NCBI RefSeq assembly: GCF_030813005.1
Contig: NZ_JAUSTU010000005.1
Location: 1-64,000 of the forward strand
Source: Robertmurraya andreesenii
GTDB lineage: Bacteria; Bacillota; Bacilli; Bacillales; Cytobacillaceae
Direction of reading: 5' to 3'
Length of the DNA stretch: 64,000 nucleotides
The position numbers were made by a program, and so were the translations under genes. Below the pieces are notes generated by a model. The model had not been told where the DNA came from. It did not search any database and was given only the letters and a program-made list of their open reading frames with translations. Below are positions 18,153-26,543 of the stretch, piece after piece (positions within the stretch are counted from its first letter, which is position 1; each line of letters starts with the position of its first letter).

Positions 18153-18168
18153 TGCAGAAAGTGTGCCA
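18153..18168 (-). promoter_or_regulatory. Sigma-54 promoter of the acyl-CoA dehydrogenase/acd/hbd/thiolase/etf operon
   Basis: On the minus strand the site reads TGGCACACTTTCTGCA. It has a perfect TGGCAC -24 element and the GC of the -12 element at the correct ten-base distance. Start of transcription is expected near 18140, about 60 bases before the dehydrogenase ATG. Candidate activator sites of the form CCT(A/G)TTTAT lie at 18217-18258. Confidence 0.85.
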
Positions 18169-18277
18169 TTTTCTTTTGGTTAGCATATCTGCAATAAACG
18201 TAAGTATTTAATAAATTCCTATTTTTACCTGTTTATAAATTGAACGTTCCTGTTTATTTTTCTTACAGGGAGGATTA

Positions 18278-19054
18278 CTACATTCCTTTAAAGATGGGCT
18301 CTCTTTTTTCCAAAAAAGCTTCTATTCCCTCTTGTTTATCTTCAGTACCAAACAGAATAGACTGGGCAAATTTCTCGAGTAGCAAAGCCGTTTTCATATC
18401 TGAGTCAAAGCCTTGATTCACAACCATTTTTGCTAGTTTAATAGCTAATGGTCCTTTTTTTAGAATCTGATTCACATAGTCTAAAACTGTTTTCCATAAA
18501 TCCTCCTTTGGAACGACAATAGAAACAAGACCTATTTGTTCTGCCTTTTGGGCTGAAACAATTTCCCCTGTCAAAATCATATCCAGTGCTCTACCTTTTC
18601 CAACTATTCTCGCAAGACGCTGAGTTCCCCCACCACCTGGAATAATAGACAGATTTAGTTCTGGTAATCCTATTTTTGCTTGTTCGGATGCAATGCGAAT
18701 ATCGCAGGAAAGAGCTAACTCACAACCTCCACCCAGTGCGTACCCATTAATGGCTGCGATTGTAACCTTACTGCAGTTCTCAATCTTTTGGCATAAGCCT
18801 GATAGACCAGGATTAAGTGCATCCTTTGCGTTTCTTACTTTTAATTGATTAATATCTGCACCTGCTGCAAAGGATTTACCCCCCTCACCGATAAAAACGA
18901 TGGCTTTTATTCCTTCATGTTCTTCCCATTCGCCCAGAATTTGCTCAATTTCAAGGAGGGTTTGCTTATCAAGAGCATTTCTCACATCGGGTCTATTAAA
19001 TTTGATAACCCCAATTCCTCCATCTTTATAAACTAAAACGTTTTCATAAGACAT
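18278..19054 (-). CDS. Enoyl-CoA hydratase
   Basis: A 258-residue crotonase-fold hydratase adding water to a 2-enoyl-CoA. The oxyanion-hole segment AAGADINQL and both catalytic glutamates (GGGCELALSCD, about 115; GLPELNLSIIPGGGG, about 135) are present, so full hydratase activity is expected. The ATG follows TGGAGG. The gene has its own sigma-54 promoter (19094-19110). About 110 bases after its stop comes the sigma-54 promoter of the next operon. It supplies the hydratase step missing from the two operons around it. Confidence 0.92.
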   Translation of the reverse strand: MSYENVLVYKDGGIGVIKFNRPDVRNALDKQTLLEIEQILGEWEEHEGIKAIVFIGEGGKSFAAGADINQLKVRNAKDALNPGLSGLCQKIENCSKVTIAAINGYALGGGCELALSCDIRIASEQAKIGLPELNLSIIPGGGGTQRLARIVGKGRALDMILTGEIVSAQKAEQIGLVSIVVPKEDLWKTVLDYVNQILKKGPLAIKLAKMVVNQGFDSDMKTALLLEKFAQSILFGTEDKQEGIEAFLEKREPIFKGM

Positions 19055-19093
19055 TAATGATCCTCCATTTCACGATTAATTAACTTACTTATA

Positions 19094-19110
19094 TGCAATT
19101 TCCATGCCAA
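19094..19110 (-). promoter_or_regulatory. Sigma-54 promoter of the enoyl-CoA hydratase gene
   Basis: The minus strand reads TTGGCATGGAAATTGCA, a near-consensus -24/-12 element with GG and GC ten bases apart, about 40 bases from the hydratase start codon. Its upstream edge merges with the T tract of the terminator at 19109-19146. Confidence 0.85.
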
Positions 19111-19146
19111 AAAAAAGAACTAGCCGATTTTCACCGACTAGTTCTT
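19109..19146 (-). terminator. Second terminator downstream of trp, fused to the sigma-54 promoter
   Basis: A 12-bp stem (19115-19126 with 19135-19146, one G-U pair) is followed on the minus strand by eight T residues that run straight into the -24 element of the hydratase promoter. It probably shields the sigma-54 promoter from transcription leaving the trp operon. Confidence 0.8.
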
Positions 19147-19232
19147 AAATTTCTTTTATACTTCAAAAGGATATTACATTAATAACTTATTTGGTATAGT
19201 TTACTTTACTGGTAGAATGAACTGGAGTGTCT

Positions 19233-19265
19233 TACACAAAAAAACAGATGGATTCCATCTGTTTT
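19233..19265 (-). terminator. Rho-independent terminator of the trp operon
   Basis: A perfect 11-bp stem (19241-19251 with 19255-19265, three-base loop) stands directly after the trpA stop and is followed by seven T residues on the minus strand. Confidence 0.9.
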
Positions 19266-19272
19266 GCACAAA

Positions 19273-20052
19273 TTATATGCTAATGATCTTTGCAGCCTTG
19301 ATTAGCTTTTCTATTTCATCCCTCTTATTCTCGCGAAACAGCTCGATTATTTTACTACCCACAACCACCCCATCACAATACTGACCCATTTCCTTTACCT
19401 GCTCTGGACTTGAGATTCCAAAGCCTGCAAGCACAGGAATGGGACTCAAATGATGAAGGGTTTTCAAGTACTCTCCTACTTGTTCATGAAACTCTGCTCT
19501 TATTCCTGTTGTACCCGTAACAGTAACCGCATATAAAAAGCCCCGACCTCTTTGCGCAATCTCCTTCATTCGTTCTCTCGAGCTCGTTAAGGTGACCAAA
19601 CGAATGAGCTCCACTTCTTCTACATCTAAATAAGGGATAATGATTTCCTCCTCCTCGATAGGCAGGTCCGGAATAATCAGACCGTCCACTCCTGCCCGAC
19701 CTGCAGCCTGAACAAAAGCAGGAATTCCAAAAGCATAAATCGGATTCATATACGTCATGATGATTAAAGGAAGAGACACGATTGGCCGTAATTCCTGAAT
19801 CGTGGATAGTACGCTTCGAAGCGTCGTCCCTTCGGCTAATGCCCTTAATCCAGCGGCTTGAATCGTCGGTCCATCTGCCACAGGGTCGGAAAAAGGAATC
19901 CCAATCTCAATCGCTGTTGCACCACAGGCTTCTAGAAAAATGATTTGCTCTTTCAATTGATTTAGTCCGCCATCCCCAGCCATAATATAAGGGACAAAAG
20001 CCTTTTCATTTCTATCCATTGTACGCTTAAACGCTTTTTCCAATCGGTTCAT
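19273..20052 (-). CDS. trpA: Tryptophan synthase alpha chain
   Basis: A 259-residue TIM-barrel enzyme that splits indole-3-glycerol phosphate into indole and glyceraldehyde 3-phosphate. The catalytic glutamate lies in AIEIGIPFSDPVADGP (about residue 48) and the aspartate in GLIIPDLPIEE; the phosphate-binding loop GFGISSPEQV is present. It is the last gene of the trp operon; its ATG overlaps the trpB stop by one base (TAATG) with GGGAGGG upstream. A strong terminator follows at once, so no aro or his genes are attached as they are in the B. subtilis supraoperon. Confidence 0.97.
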   Translation of the reverse strand: MNRLEKAFKRTMDRNEKAFVPYIMAGDGGLNQLKEQIIFLEACGATAIEIGIPFSDPVADGPTIQAAGLRALAEGTTLRSVLSTIQELRPIVSLPLIIMTYMNPIYAFGIPAFVQAAGRAGVDGLIIPDLPIEEEEIIIPYLDVEEVELIRLVTLTSSRERMKEIAQRGRGFLYAVTVTGTTGIRAEFHEQVGEYLKTLHHLSPIPVLAGFGISSPEQVKEMGQYCDGVVVGSKIIELFRENKRDEIEKLIKAAKIISI

Positions 20053-21251
20053 TAAAGTTCCCTCCCTAGTCTTGCCTTCACCGCTTGAACATCCTTATCA
20101 CCGCGACCTGATAGGCAGACAACGATCCCTTGTTCCTCCCCCATCGTCCTAGCAAGCTTTATCGCAAAGGCCACCGCATGAGAACTTTCTAAGGCAGGAA
20201 TGATGCCTTCAAGCCTGCATAGAAGCTGTAGTGCTTCTAATGCTTCATCGTCTGTAATCGATTCATATTGGACACGTCCGATGTCCTTTAAATAACTATG
20301 CTCAGGTCCTACTCCGGGATAATCTAGCCCTGCAGAAATGGAATGCGCCTCTTGAATTTGTCCTGCATCGTCCTGAAGAAGGTACATAAGTGCTCCATGT
20401 AATACCCCTGGTTTCCCTTTCGTTAATGATGCAGCATGTTTATCTGTGTCTAGACCAAGTCCAGCGGCCTCCACTCCAAACATCTTGACCTCTTGATGCT
20501 CAATAAATGGATAGAACATTCCCATGGAATTGCTGCCACCACCGATACAAGCCACTAAAGCATCAGGGAGGCACCCTTCCTTTTCAAAATATTGCTGTTT
20601 TGTTTCCTTACCAATGACACTCTGAAAATCACGGACGATCATTGGAAAAGGATGGGGTCCCATGACCGAGCCTAATATATAATGGGTATCATTCACATGG
20701 GAAACCCAGTACCTGAGCGCTTCATTACAAGCATCTTTGAGGGTTCGACTACCGGAGGTAACCGGCACAACCTTAGCCCCTAATAATTCCATTCGGAAAA
20801 CATTGAGCTCCTGCCGCTTAATATCCTCCTTCCCCATAAAGATGATGCACTCCAGATTTAAGAGGGCGCATACGGTAGCTGTTGCTACACCGTGCTGACC
20901 GGCTCCGGTTTCAGCAACAATCTTTTTCTTTCCCATCCGCACAGCAAGAAGGGCCTGCCCGATGGTGTTATTGATTTTATGAGCTCCTGTATGATTCAAA
21001 TCCTCTCGCTTTAAATAAATCCTTGCACCGCCAGCAGATTTCGTCAGATTTTCTGCAAAGTAAAGCGGTGTTTCTCGACCAACATAATCCTTTAACAGGG
21101 AGCTTAGCTCCAAGTGAAAGCCTTCATCTTGTACGGCTTCTTGATAAGCGGCCTCCAGCTCCTTGACCGCTTCCATAAGTGTTTCGGGGATAAATCTTCC
21201 CCCGTATTGGCCAAAGTGGCCTTTTTCATTCGGTAAACAATATATGCTCAT
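20052..21251 (-). CDS. trpB: Tryptophan synthase beta chain
   Basis: A 399-residue PLP enzyme joining indole with serine to give tryptophan. The PLP lysine is in LNHTGAHKINN (about residue 92); the substrate loop ETGAGQHG and the phosphate-binding GGGSNSMG are present, and the N-terminal GQYGGRFIPETLM is standard. The start overlaps the trpF end by four bases. It forms the alpha2-beta2 complex with TrpA. Confidence 0.97.
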   Translation of the reverse strand: MSIYCLPNEKGHFGQYGGRFIPETLMEAVKELEAAYQEAVQDEGFHLELSSLLKDYVGRETPLYFAENLTKSAGGARIYLKREDLNHTGAHKINNTIGQALLAVRMGKKKIVAETGAGQHGVATATVCALLNLECIIFMGKEDIKRQELNVFRMELLGAKVVPVTSGSRTLKDACNEALRYWVSHVNDTHYILGSVMGPHPFPMIVRDFQSVIGKETKQQYFEKEGCLPDALVACIGGGSNSMGMFYPFIEHQEVKMFGVEAAGLGLDTDKHAASLTKGKPGVLHGALMYLLQDDAGQIQEAHSISAGLDYPGVGPEHSYLKDIGRVQYESITDDEALEALQLLCRLEGIIPALESSHAVAFAIKLARTMGEEQGIVVCLSGRGDKDVQAVKARLGREL

Positions 21252-21865
21252 CTTACTTCCACCCCGTTCTTCGCTCTATCGATAAATTCTTGGATTTTTT
21301 TGATGTCCTTTTTTCCATTTGTCTCCACTCCACTGCTTACATCCACCATTGCGGGTCTTACCTCTCCAATTGCTGCCACTACATTCCCGGAATGAAGACC
21401 ACCAGCAAGAATAATCTGCTTGCTTCCGAAGTCAAAGTCCCTCAATATTCCCCAATCAAAGGTTTCACCGTTTCCTCCATAATAGGTTCCTCTTGGACTA
21501 TCAAGGAGGAGAAAATCACATGGATAGTCATGGATTTGGTTGAGATCGGTAGCAATCGCAATGCTCAATGCCTTAATAACAGGGACTGGGAAACCATTAC
21601 AAAATTCCGGTGACTCATCGCCATGTAGCTGTACAGCTGTTAAACCTGCTTTTTCTACCGTTTCATGAATGATCTCTTTTTTTTCGTTTACAAAAACGCC
21701 TACCTTTAAAATGGTCTCTGGCAGCTGTTGAATTATCTCTTTTGCTTGATCGATTGAGATTTTTCTTTTGCTTTCAGCAAAGACAAACCCAATAGCATCA
21801 GCACCATACTCAGCAGCCGCTAAAGCGGTTTCCACATCTGTAATCCCGCAAATTTTCACCTTCAT
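21248..21865 (-). CDS. trpF: Phosphoribosylanthranilate isomerase
   Basis: A 205-residue TIM-barrel isomerase making carboxyphenylamino-deoxyribulose phosphate. The start MKVKICGITDVETA contains the catalytic cysteine (residue 6); VQLHGDESPEFC and LLLDSPRGTYYGGNGETFDW with the catalytic aspartate are characteristic, as is the end ILAGGLHSGNV. The gene overlaps trpC by four bases and trpB by four. Confidence 0.96.
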   Translation of the reverse strand: MKVKICGITDVETALAAAEYGADAIGFVFAESKRKISIDQAKEIIQQLPETILKVGVFVNEKKEIIHETVEKAGLTAVQLHGDESPEFCNGFPVPVIKALSIAIATDLNQIHDYPCDFLLLDSPRGTYYGGNGETFDWGILRDFDFGSKQIILAGGLHSGNVVAAIGEVRPAMVDVSSGVETNGKKDIKKIQEFIDRAKNGVEVR

Positions 21866-22656
21866 TTCTTTGCCACCTCTGTTTTTAACGGAAGCTTCAT
21901 CGCCTTGATCACTTGTGCTGGATGACTGTGTGTCATGAAGGTCTCACCAACTAAAATGCCATTTGCTCCTGCCCTTTGAACCCGTTCCACATCCTCTATC
22001 GTCTTAATCCCGCTCTCACTAATTAGGAATCTACCTTCTCTTTTGATCATCGGAGCAACACTTTCTGTCACCGCTAGATCTACCTCAAAGGTTTTGAGGT
22101 TGCGGTTATTGATCCCAATGAGTCGATTATCCGTTTTGAGGACTCGTTCTGCTTCCCTCTCGTCATGAACCTCCATCAGTACCTCTAACCCGTTTTCTTG
22201 CGCATATTCATACAGTTCATAAAGCTTATCATCAGCTAATGCCGCGGCAATTAAAAGAATGATATCCGCACCAGCTCCCTTGGCTACATCAATCTGAATC
22301 GGATCAATGATGAAATCCTTGCACAGTACTGGCTTATCAATAGCCAAGCGGACCGCTTCCAAATCCCCTAGTGACCCTTTAAAAAAAGCTTGGTCAGTCA
22401 GTACGGAAACAGCATCTGCGCCAGCCTCCATATAGGTTTTTGCTTGAATCCTAGGATTGGCATCTAGATTCAAATTTCCTTTCGAAGGGGAAGCTCTTTT
22501 GAACTCCGCGATGATCGACATTTCAGTTGCCTTCTCTAGCTGGGCTAAAAAGGACCTGTGCTTAAGCGTCGTACTCAATGGAGGATACGACTTCTCATTT
22601 AACATCAACACTTCCTTTCTTTTTGCCTCGAGGATTCGGTCTAAAATTGTCTCCAC
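21862..22656 (-). CDS. trpC: Indole-3-glycerol phosphate synthase
   Basis: A 264-residue enzyme closing the indole ring. Visible are IIAEFKRASPSKG (substrate lysine), VLCKDFIIDPIQI, LEVLMEVHDEREAER, the IGINNRNLKTFEVD motif and SESGIKTIEDV. It starts with GTG at 22654-22656, placed six to seven bases after GGAGGTG, directly behind the trpD stop codon. Confidence 0.96.
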   Translation of the reverse strand: METILDRILEAKRKEVLMLNEKSYPPLSTTLKHRSFLAQLEKATEMSIIAEFKRASPSKGNLNLDANPRIQAKTYMEAGADAVSVLTDQAFFKGSLGDLEAVRLAIDKPVLCKDFIIDPIQIDVAKGAGADIILLIAAALADDKLYELYEYAQENGLEVLMEVHDEREAERVLKTDNRLIGINNRNLKTFEVDLAVTESVAPMIKREGRFLISESGIKTIEDVERVQRAGANGILVGETFMTHSHPAQVIKAMKLPLKTEVAKK

Positions 22657-23682
22657 TTAAATCACCTCCGCTTTGAAGCTTTGACTTTTTTCTACTAGCT
22701 GCTCCAGCTTCTGAAGTGCTGCACCTGAATCGATACTCTCCCTCGCCTTTTTGACCCCTTCATCTATAGAGGCTGCGGCATCATTGGCAAATATTCCAAT
22801 CCCTGCATTTAAAAGCACCGTGTCACGGTAAGCCCCCTTTTTTCCTTTCAACACATGCAGAAGAATTTCTGCGTTCTCTTTTGCATTTCCACCCCGGATC
22901 GCATCATTTTCATAGATCGGAAAGCCCAGTTCTTCCGGATCGAGGATATGCTTATAAATCACACCGTTCTCAAGGACCGCTAAATGATTTTCACCCGCTA
23001 GGGACGCCTCATCCATAAAGCCTGCTCCATTTAATACGACTGCTTTTTGCCTACCTAAAATTTTCAAGACCTCTGCAAACATTTCGATTAAGTCCCTTCT
23101 GTATATTCCGAGCAGCTGAGAATCAAGCTTTACGGGATTTGTTAACGGTCCAATCAAATTAAAGACAGTTGGAATTCGAAGATCTCTTCTTACCTTCATA
23201 ATCCGTTTGATTTTCGGATGAACATATGGAGCAAATAAAAATGTAATTCCGATACTTTCAAGTAACTCCATCGATTCTTCCGGTTTGAGATCCCAGTTAA
23301 TTCCCAAATATTCCAATACATCAGCACTTCCCGTTTTACTTGTGATACTGCGGTTTCCGTGCTTGGCAACCGGGATCCCTACACCTGCCATGACAAAGGC
23401 TGAGGTTGTGCTAATGTTAAAGCTTTTGGAGCCGTCACCACCTGTCCCGCAATTATCGATGACATTGGGTAGGATCGTTTCAAAGGGCATTGCTTTTTCC
23501 CGCAGCGCCTCGACAATTCCGACGATTTCCTCGACGGTTTCTCCCTTCGTCTTCAACCCCACCATAAAAGCGGCAATTTCGCTATCTGTAATTTCGTCTG
23601 TCAAAATCTGTTCCATTACCTCTTTCATTTCCCTTTGGGATAATGACTCCCGTTCAGATAGGCGTTGTAGATAAGCTCTCAT
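22657..23682 (-). CDS. trpD: Anthranilate phosphoribosyltransferase
   Basis: A 341-residue transferase attaching phosphoribosyl pyrophosphate to anthranilate. The PRPP loop DNCGTGGDGSKSFN (about 77-90), KHGNRSITSKTGSADVLE and NLIGPLTNP are typical. It overlaps the end of trpG by 29 bases and has its own GGAG ribosome site. Confidence 0.96.
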   Translation of the reverse strand: MRAYLQRLSERESLSQREMKEVMEQILTDEITDSEIAAFMVGLKTKGETVEEIVGIVEALREKAMPFETILPNVIDNCGTGGDGSKSFNISTTSAFVMAGVGIPVAKHGNRSITSKTGSADVLEYLGINWDLKPEESMELLESIGITFLFAPYVHPKIKRIMKVRRDLRIPTVFNLIGPLTNPVKLDSQLLGIYRRDLIEMFAEVLKILGRQKAVVLNGAGFMDEASLAGENHLAVLENGVIYKHILDPEELGFPIYENDAIRGGNAKENAEILLHVLKGKKGAYRDTVLLNAGIGIFANDAAASIDEGVKKARESIDSGAALQKLEQLVEKSQSFKAEVI

Positions 23683-24265
23683 TTTCCTTCTCCTTTCTAA
23701 TCTCCTCTAGGAATTTTTTTAGAATGTCCTTTCCATGCTTTGTTCCGATCGACTCAGGGTGAAATTGGAGCCCAAAGAGCGGAAACTTCTTATGCCTCAT
23801 CGCCATGATCGCCTGATCATCGCTTGACTCCCCAAGGATGATGAAATCATCTGAAAGTGTATCCTTTTTAATGATGAGTGAATGATATCGCATCACGTCT
23901 AATGGATTGGGTAAATCGTGAAAGCAATCGGTGCCACGATGGAGCATTTGCGATACTTTTCCATGCATGATCATATCTGCCTTCACAATCTGCGCCCCAA
24001 AGGCATAGCCAATTGCTTGATGCCCTAAGCAGATGCCAAGAATCGGATATTTTTTGTAAAAGGATTGAATGATGTCAATGCAAAGTCCTGCCTTCTCAGG
24101 CCTTCCTGGACCAGGAGATAAACAGATGACTTCCGGATTCAAGCTCTCAATTTTCTCGATGGAAATCTGGTCATTTCGTTTTACAATGACCTCTTCACCG
24201 AGCTCGCCAAAATACTGATACAGATTGAACGTAAAGGAATCATAATTATCGATGAGTAAAATCAT
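23654..24265 (-). CDS. trpG: Anthranilate synthase glutaminase component
   Basis: A 203-residue class I amidotransferase giving ammonia to TrpE. The start MILLIDNYDSFTFNLYQ, the nucleophile cysteine in LGICLGHQAIGYAFG (about residue 78) and the histidine-glutamate pair in GLQFHPESIGT are all present. It overlaps trpE by four bases. Having trpG within the operon differs from B. subtilis, where the glutaminase (pabA) is shared with the folate operon; here the enzyme may still serve both pathways. Confidence 0.95.
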   Translation of the reverse strand: MILLIDNYDSFTFNLYQYFGELGEEVIVKRNDQISIEKIESLNPEVICLSPGPGRPEKAGLCIDIIQSFYKKYPILGICLGHQAIGYAFGAQIVKADMIMHGKVSQMLHRGTDCFHDLPNPLDVMRYHSLIIKKDTLSDDFIILGESSDDQAIMAMRHKKFPLFGLQFHPESIGTKHGKDILKKFLEEIRKEKENESLSTTPI

Positions 24266-25653
24266 TTTTTCTCCTCCAAAAAAGCTCTCAGCTTGTGAAT
24301 CGTTTCTTCGTACTCCAGTTCGGGTACCGAATCGTAGACGATTCCTGCCCCTGCTTGAATGTAGACCTCTTGCCCTTTTTTGATCATCGTGCGAATCGCT
24401 AAGGCAAAGTCCATATCGCCATTCACCGATAAGTACCCAACCGCACCGGAATAGACACCTCTTTTCACCTCTTCTAGCTCATTGATGATTTCCATCGCTC
24501 TTATTTTCGGTGCACCTGACACTGTTCCAGCTGGCAGACAGGCGATTAACGCATCAAGTGAGCTGTATGAGGCTGCCAGTGTCCCGCTCACCTCAGATAC
24601 TAGATGCATAACATGCTTGTATTTTTCAATGGCCATATTTTTTTCAATCTGGACAGAACCATATTTACAAACACGACCAATATCATTTCTCCCAAGATCG
24701 ACGAGCATACGATGCTCTGCCAGTTCCTTTTCATCCTCAATCAGTTCCTCAGCAAGCTCCACATCCTCCTCCAATGTCTTCCCTCGAGGTCTCGTACCTG
24801 CGATTGGATTGGTCACCACCTTGCCATTGGAAACCTTAATCAGGCTTTCAGGAGATGCCCCTGCGACAAGATAATCCTCAAAATCAAGGTAATACATATA
24901 TGGGGAAGGGTTCTGAATGCGTAGCTTTCGATAAAAGGAAAAGGGGGCACCCTCCATTTGCGCCTTCATCCTCTGGGATAACACAACCTGAAAAATTTCT
25001 CCCTCCATGATATAGGCCTTCGCCTTTCTCACTTTTTCGATAAACTGTTCCTTTGTCATCGAAGCTTCAAAAGACGAGAGCTTTACAGGAGATTGCTCTT
25101 GATCCGCTCCATTCAAAATTTCTTCCTTTCTCTGCTGCAGACGCCCCGCAAGCTCTGTCTCACTTGTGCTTTCTTGAAGCGGCACTCCCACGAGATAAAC
25201 CTTCTGCTCCAAATGGTCAAACACAACTAGCTCTTCAAACAGCATAAAATGGACATCGGGCAACTCAAACTCGTCGAAAGGGGTATGACCAACTTCTTCA
25301 TAATGACGAATCACATCATAGCCAACAAAACCGACGGCACCTCCTATAAAGGGAATAGAGTTGGCCACATTTTCTTTTATTCTTGGCATGAGCCTTTTCA
25401 ACACCTCAAGTGGCCTCTCTTGGATAAATTCCTCCTCTCCGTTTCTAGAGACAATCGTTTGATCCTTATTTCCCTTCAGTTCTATTGCTGGATTTGCTCC
25501 AATAAACGAATACCTTCCTGAATCCTCATGCTTGAGCGAACTTTCTAGAAGAAATTTCTTTCGACCGGAGAGCCTTTGGTAGATGGAAATTGGAGTTATC
25601 GTATCACCCTGAAGCGTCTCGATTAAAATGCTTCCTGCCAGCACATTCGTCAT
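24262..25653 (-). CDS. trpE: Anthranilate synthase component I
   Basis: A 463-residue chorismate-utilising enzyme making anthranilate. The N-terminal LLESSLKHEDSGRYSFIG contains the tryptophan feedback-site type LLES motif; the catalytic domain has VAGASPESLIKV, NPIAGTRPRGKT, HRMLVDLGRNDIGRV and GTVSGAPKIRAMEII. The frame is open to 25728, but GGAG lies nine bases before the ATG at 25651-25653, giving MTNVLAGSILIE, and the longer version would run into the T-box terminator. The operon is controlled by two T-boxes upstream; feedback inhibition by tryptophan is expected from the family. Confidence 0.96.
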   Translation of the reverse strand: MTNVLAGSILIETLQGDTITPISIYQRLSGRKKFLLESSLKHEDSGRYSFIGANPAIELKGNKDQTIVSRNGEEEFIQERPLEVLKRLMPRIKENVANSIPFIGGAVGFVGYDVIRHYEEVGHTPFDEFELPDVHFMLFEELVVFDHLEQKVYLVGVPLQESTSETELAGRLQQRKEEILNGADQEQSPVKLSSFEASMTKEQFIEKVRKAKAYIMEGEIFQVVLSQRMKAQMEGAPFSFYRKLRIQNPSPYMYYLDFEDYLVAGASPESLIKVSNGKVVTNPIAGTRPRGKTLEEDVELAEELIEDEKELAEHRMLVDLGRNDIGRVCKYGSVQIEKNMAIEKYKHVMHLVSEVSGTLAASYSSLDALIACLPAGTVSGAPKIRAMEIINELEEVKRGVYSGAVGYLSVNGDMDFALAIRTMIKKGQEVYIQAGAGIVYDSVPELEYEETIHKLRAFLEEKK

Positions 25654-25703
25654 ATAAAAAGACTCCTTTCTTTTTGAACTTTGCTGTATCTCCCTATTCC
25701 TTG

Positions 25704-25976
25704 AAAATAAAAAATCCCCTATAAACACATGACTGTGCTTATAGAGGACGATATTTCATACCGTGGTGCCACCTCGATTGGAGCAAAGTGCTCCCGCTTT
25801 TCGGATTCACACCTAATTGTAAACCCTATCCTTTTAACGGTGGAATTCCGTACGGTCCTACTTTCATTTCAGACTGTCTCTCATAAGGCCATTCGATGGA
25901 AGTATTCGTACCGGCTCTCACCTACCCCGGCTCTCTTTAACGAACACGTTTCCATGTACTCTTCTTATTCGACGAT
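25704..25976 (-). promoter_or_regulatory. Trp T-box leader, proximal copy
   Basis: A tRNA-sensing T-box leader directly before trpE. Stem I begins near 25976 (GAATAAGAAGAGTAC, then AAAGAGAGCC), the specifier codon UGG is at 25889-25891 in CGAATGGCC, the T-box core AGGTGGCACCACGG lies at about 25760-25773, and a 14-bp terminator (25716-25729 with 25734-25747) ends in TTTTTT. Uncharged tRNA-Trp should favour the antiterminator and switch on trpEGDCFBA. Confidence 0.93.
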
Positions 25977-26072
25977 TTACATTATTTATTTTTAGACTCT
26001 GTAATATTTTGTGTTGAGTTCCGAATAAAACCCGTTCACGTACACGTATAAGGCAAAATCACTCTACACAAA

Positions 26073-26340
26073 CACAAAAAGGGCTTCTCATCCAAGAAAA
26101 AGGACGAGAAACCCGTGGTGCCACCTTTATTAGCTAATTCTAGCTCACTTTACAGTATCCAAAGCATGAATACCTGTCTCTTGTAACGATGAGACGCATT
26201 CGCCAAAGCCTACTAAGATAAAGCTCCGTTCGGTTTGGGGCTCAGAAGCCCATTCACTTAAGACTCCACACTGATTTGCACCAACCATCAGCTCTCTACA
26301 GTTTCTGTCCTAAGTTACTCCTCTTCTTCAACACCTAGCA
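26073..26340 (-). promoter_or_regulatory. Trp T-box leader, distal copy
   Basis: A second complete T-box upstream of the first. It shows GAAGAAGAGGAGTAAC and AGAGAGCTGATGGTTGG in stem I, the specifier UGG at 26250-26252 (GTGAATGGGCT), the T-box core AGGTGGCACCACGG at about 26113-26126, and a 13-bp terminator (26081-26093 with 26102-26114) followed by TTTTT. Both elements read the same codon, so two antitermination events in series are needed for full expression. Confidence 0.93.
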
Positions 26341-26353
26341 TATATTGTCAATT

Positions 26354-26382
26354 ATCATATACAGAAATTTCAATAAAGTCAA
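26354..26382 (-). promoter_or_regulatory. Sigma-A promoter of the trp operon
   Basis: On the minus strand TTGACT and TATGAT are separated by 17 bases just upstream of the distal T-box. The predicted start near 26347 is a few bases before stem I. Confidence 0.75.
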
Positions 26383-26543
26383 CAGAAATTTTTAAAAAAT
26401 TAGTTAAATATATGTTTTCCTAGATTTCGCCTTTTAATCGGTCGATTCAATTCCATAAATAGTTAACCTTTTTTCAATTAGATTTCAGGTTTTCAGCAAA
26501 TATTAATGTTGTATGAACCATTATATCAAAAGGCGGGGCTTTG

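Noticed and set aside
19109..19146. The 12-bp palindrome as an activator-binding site for the hydratase promoter
   Set aside because: It touches the -24 element, whereas enhancer sites normally lie about 80-200 bp upstream, and it is followed by a perfect T tract, so a terminator is the simpler reading.
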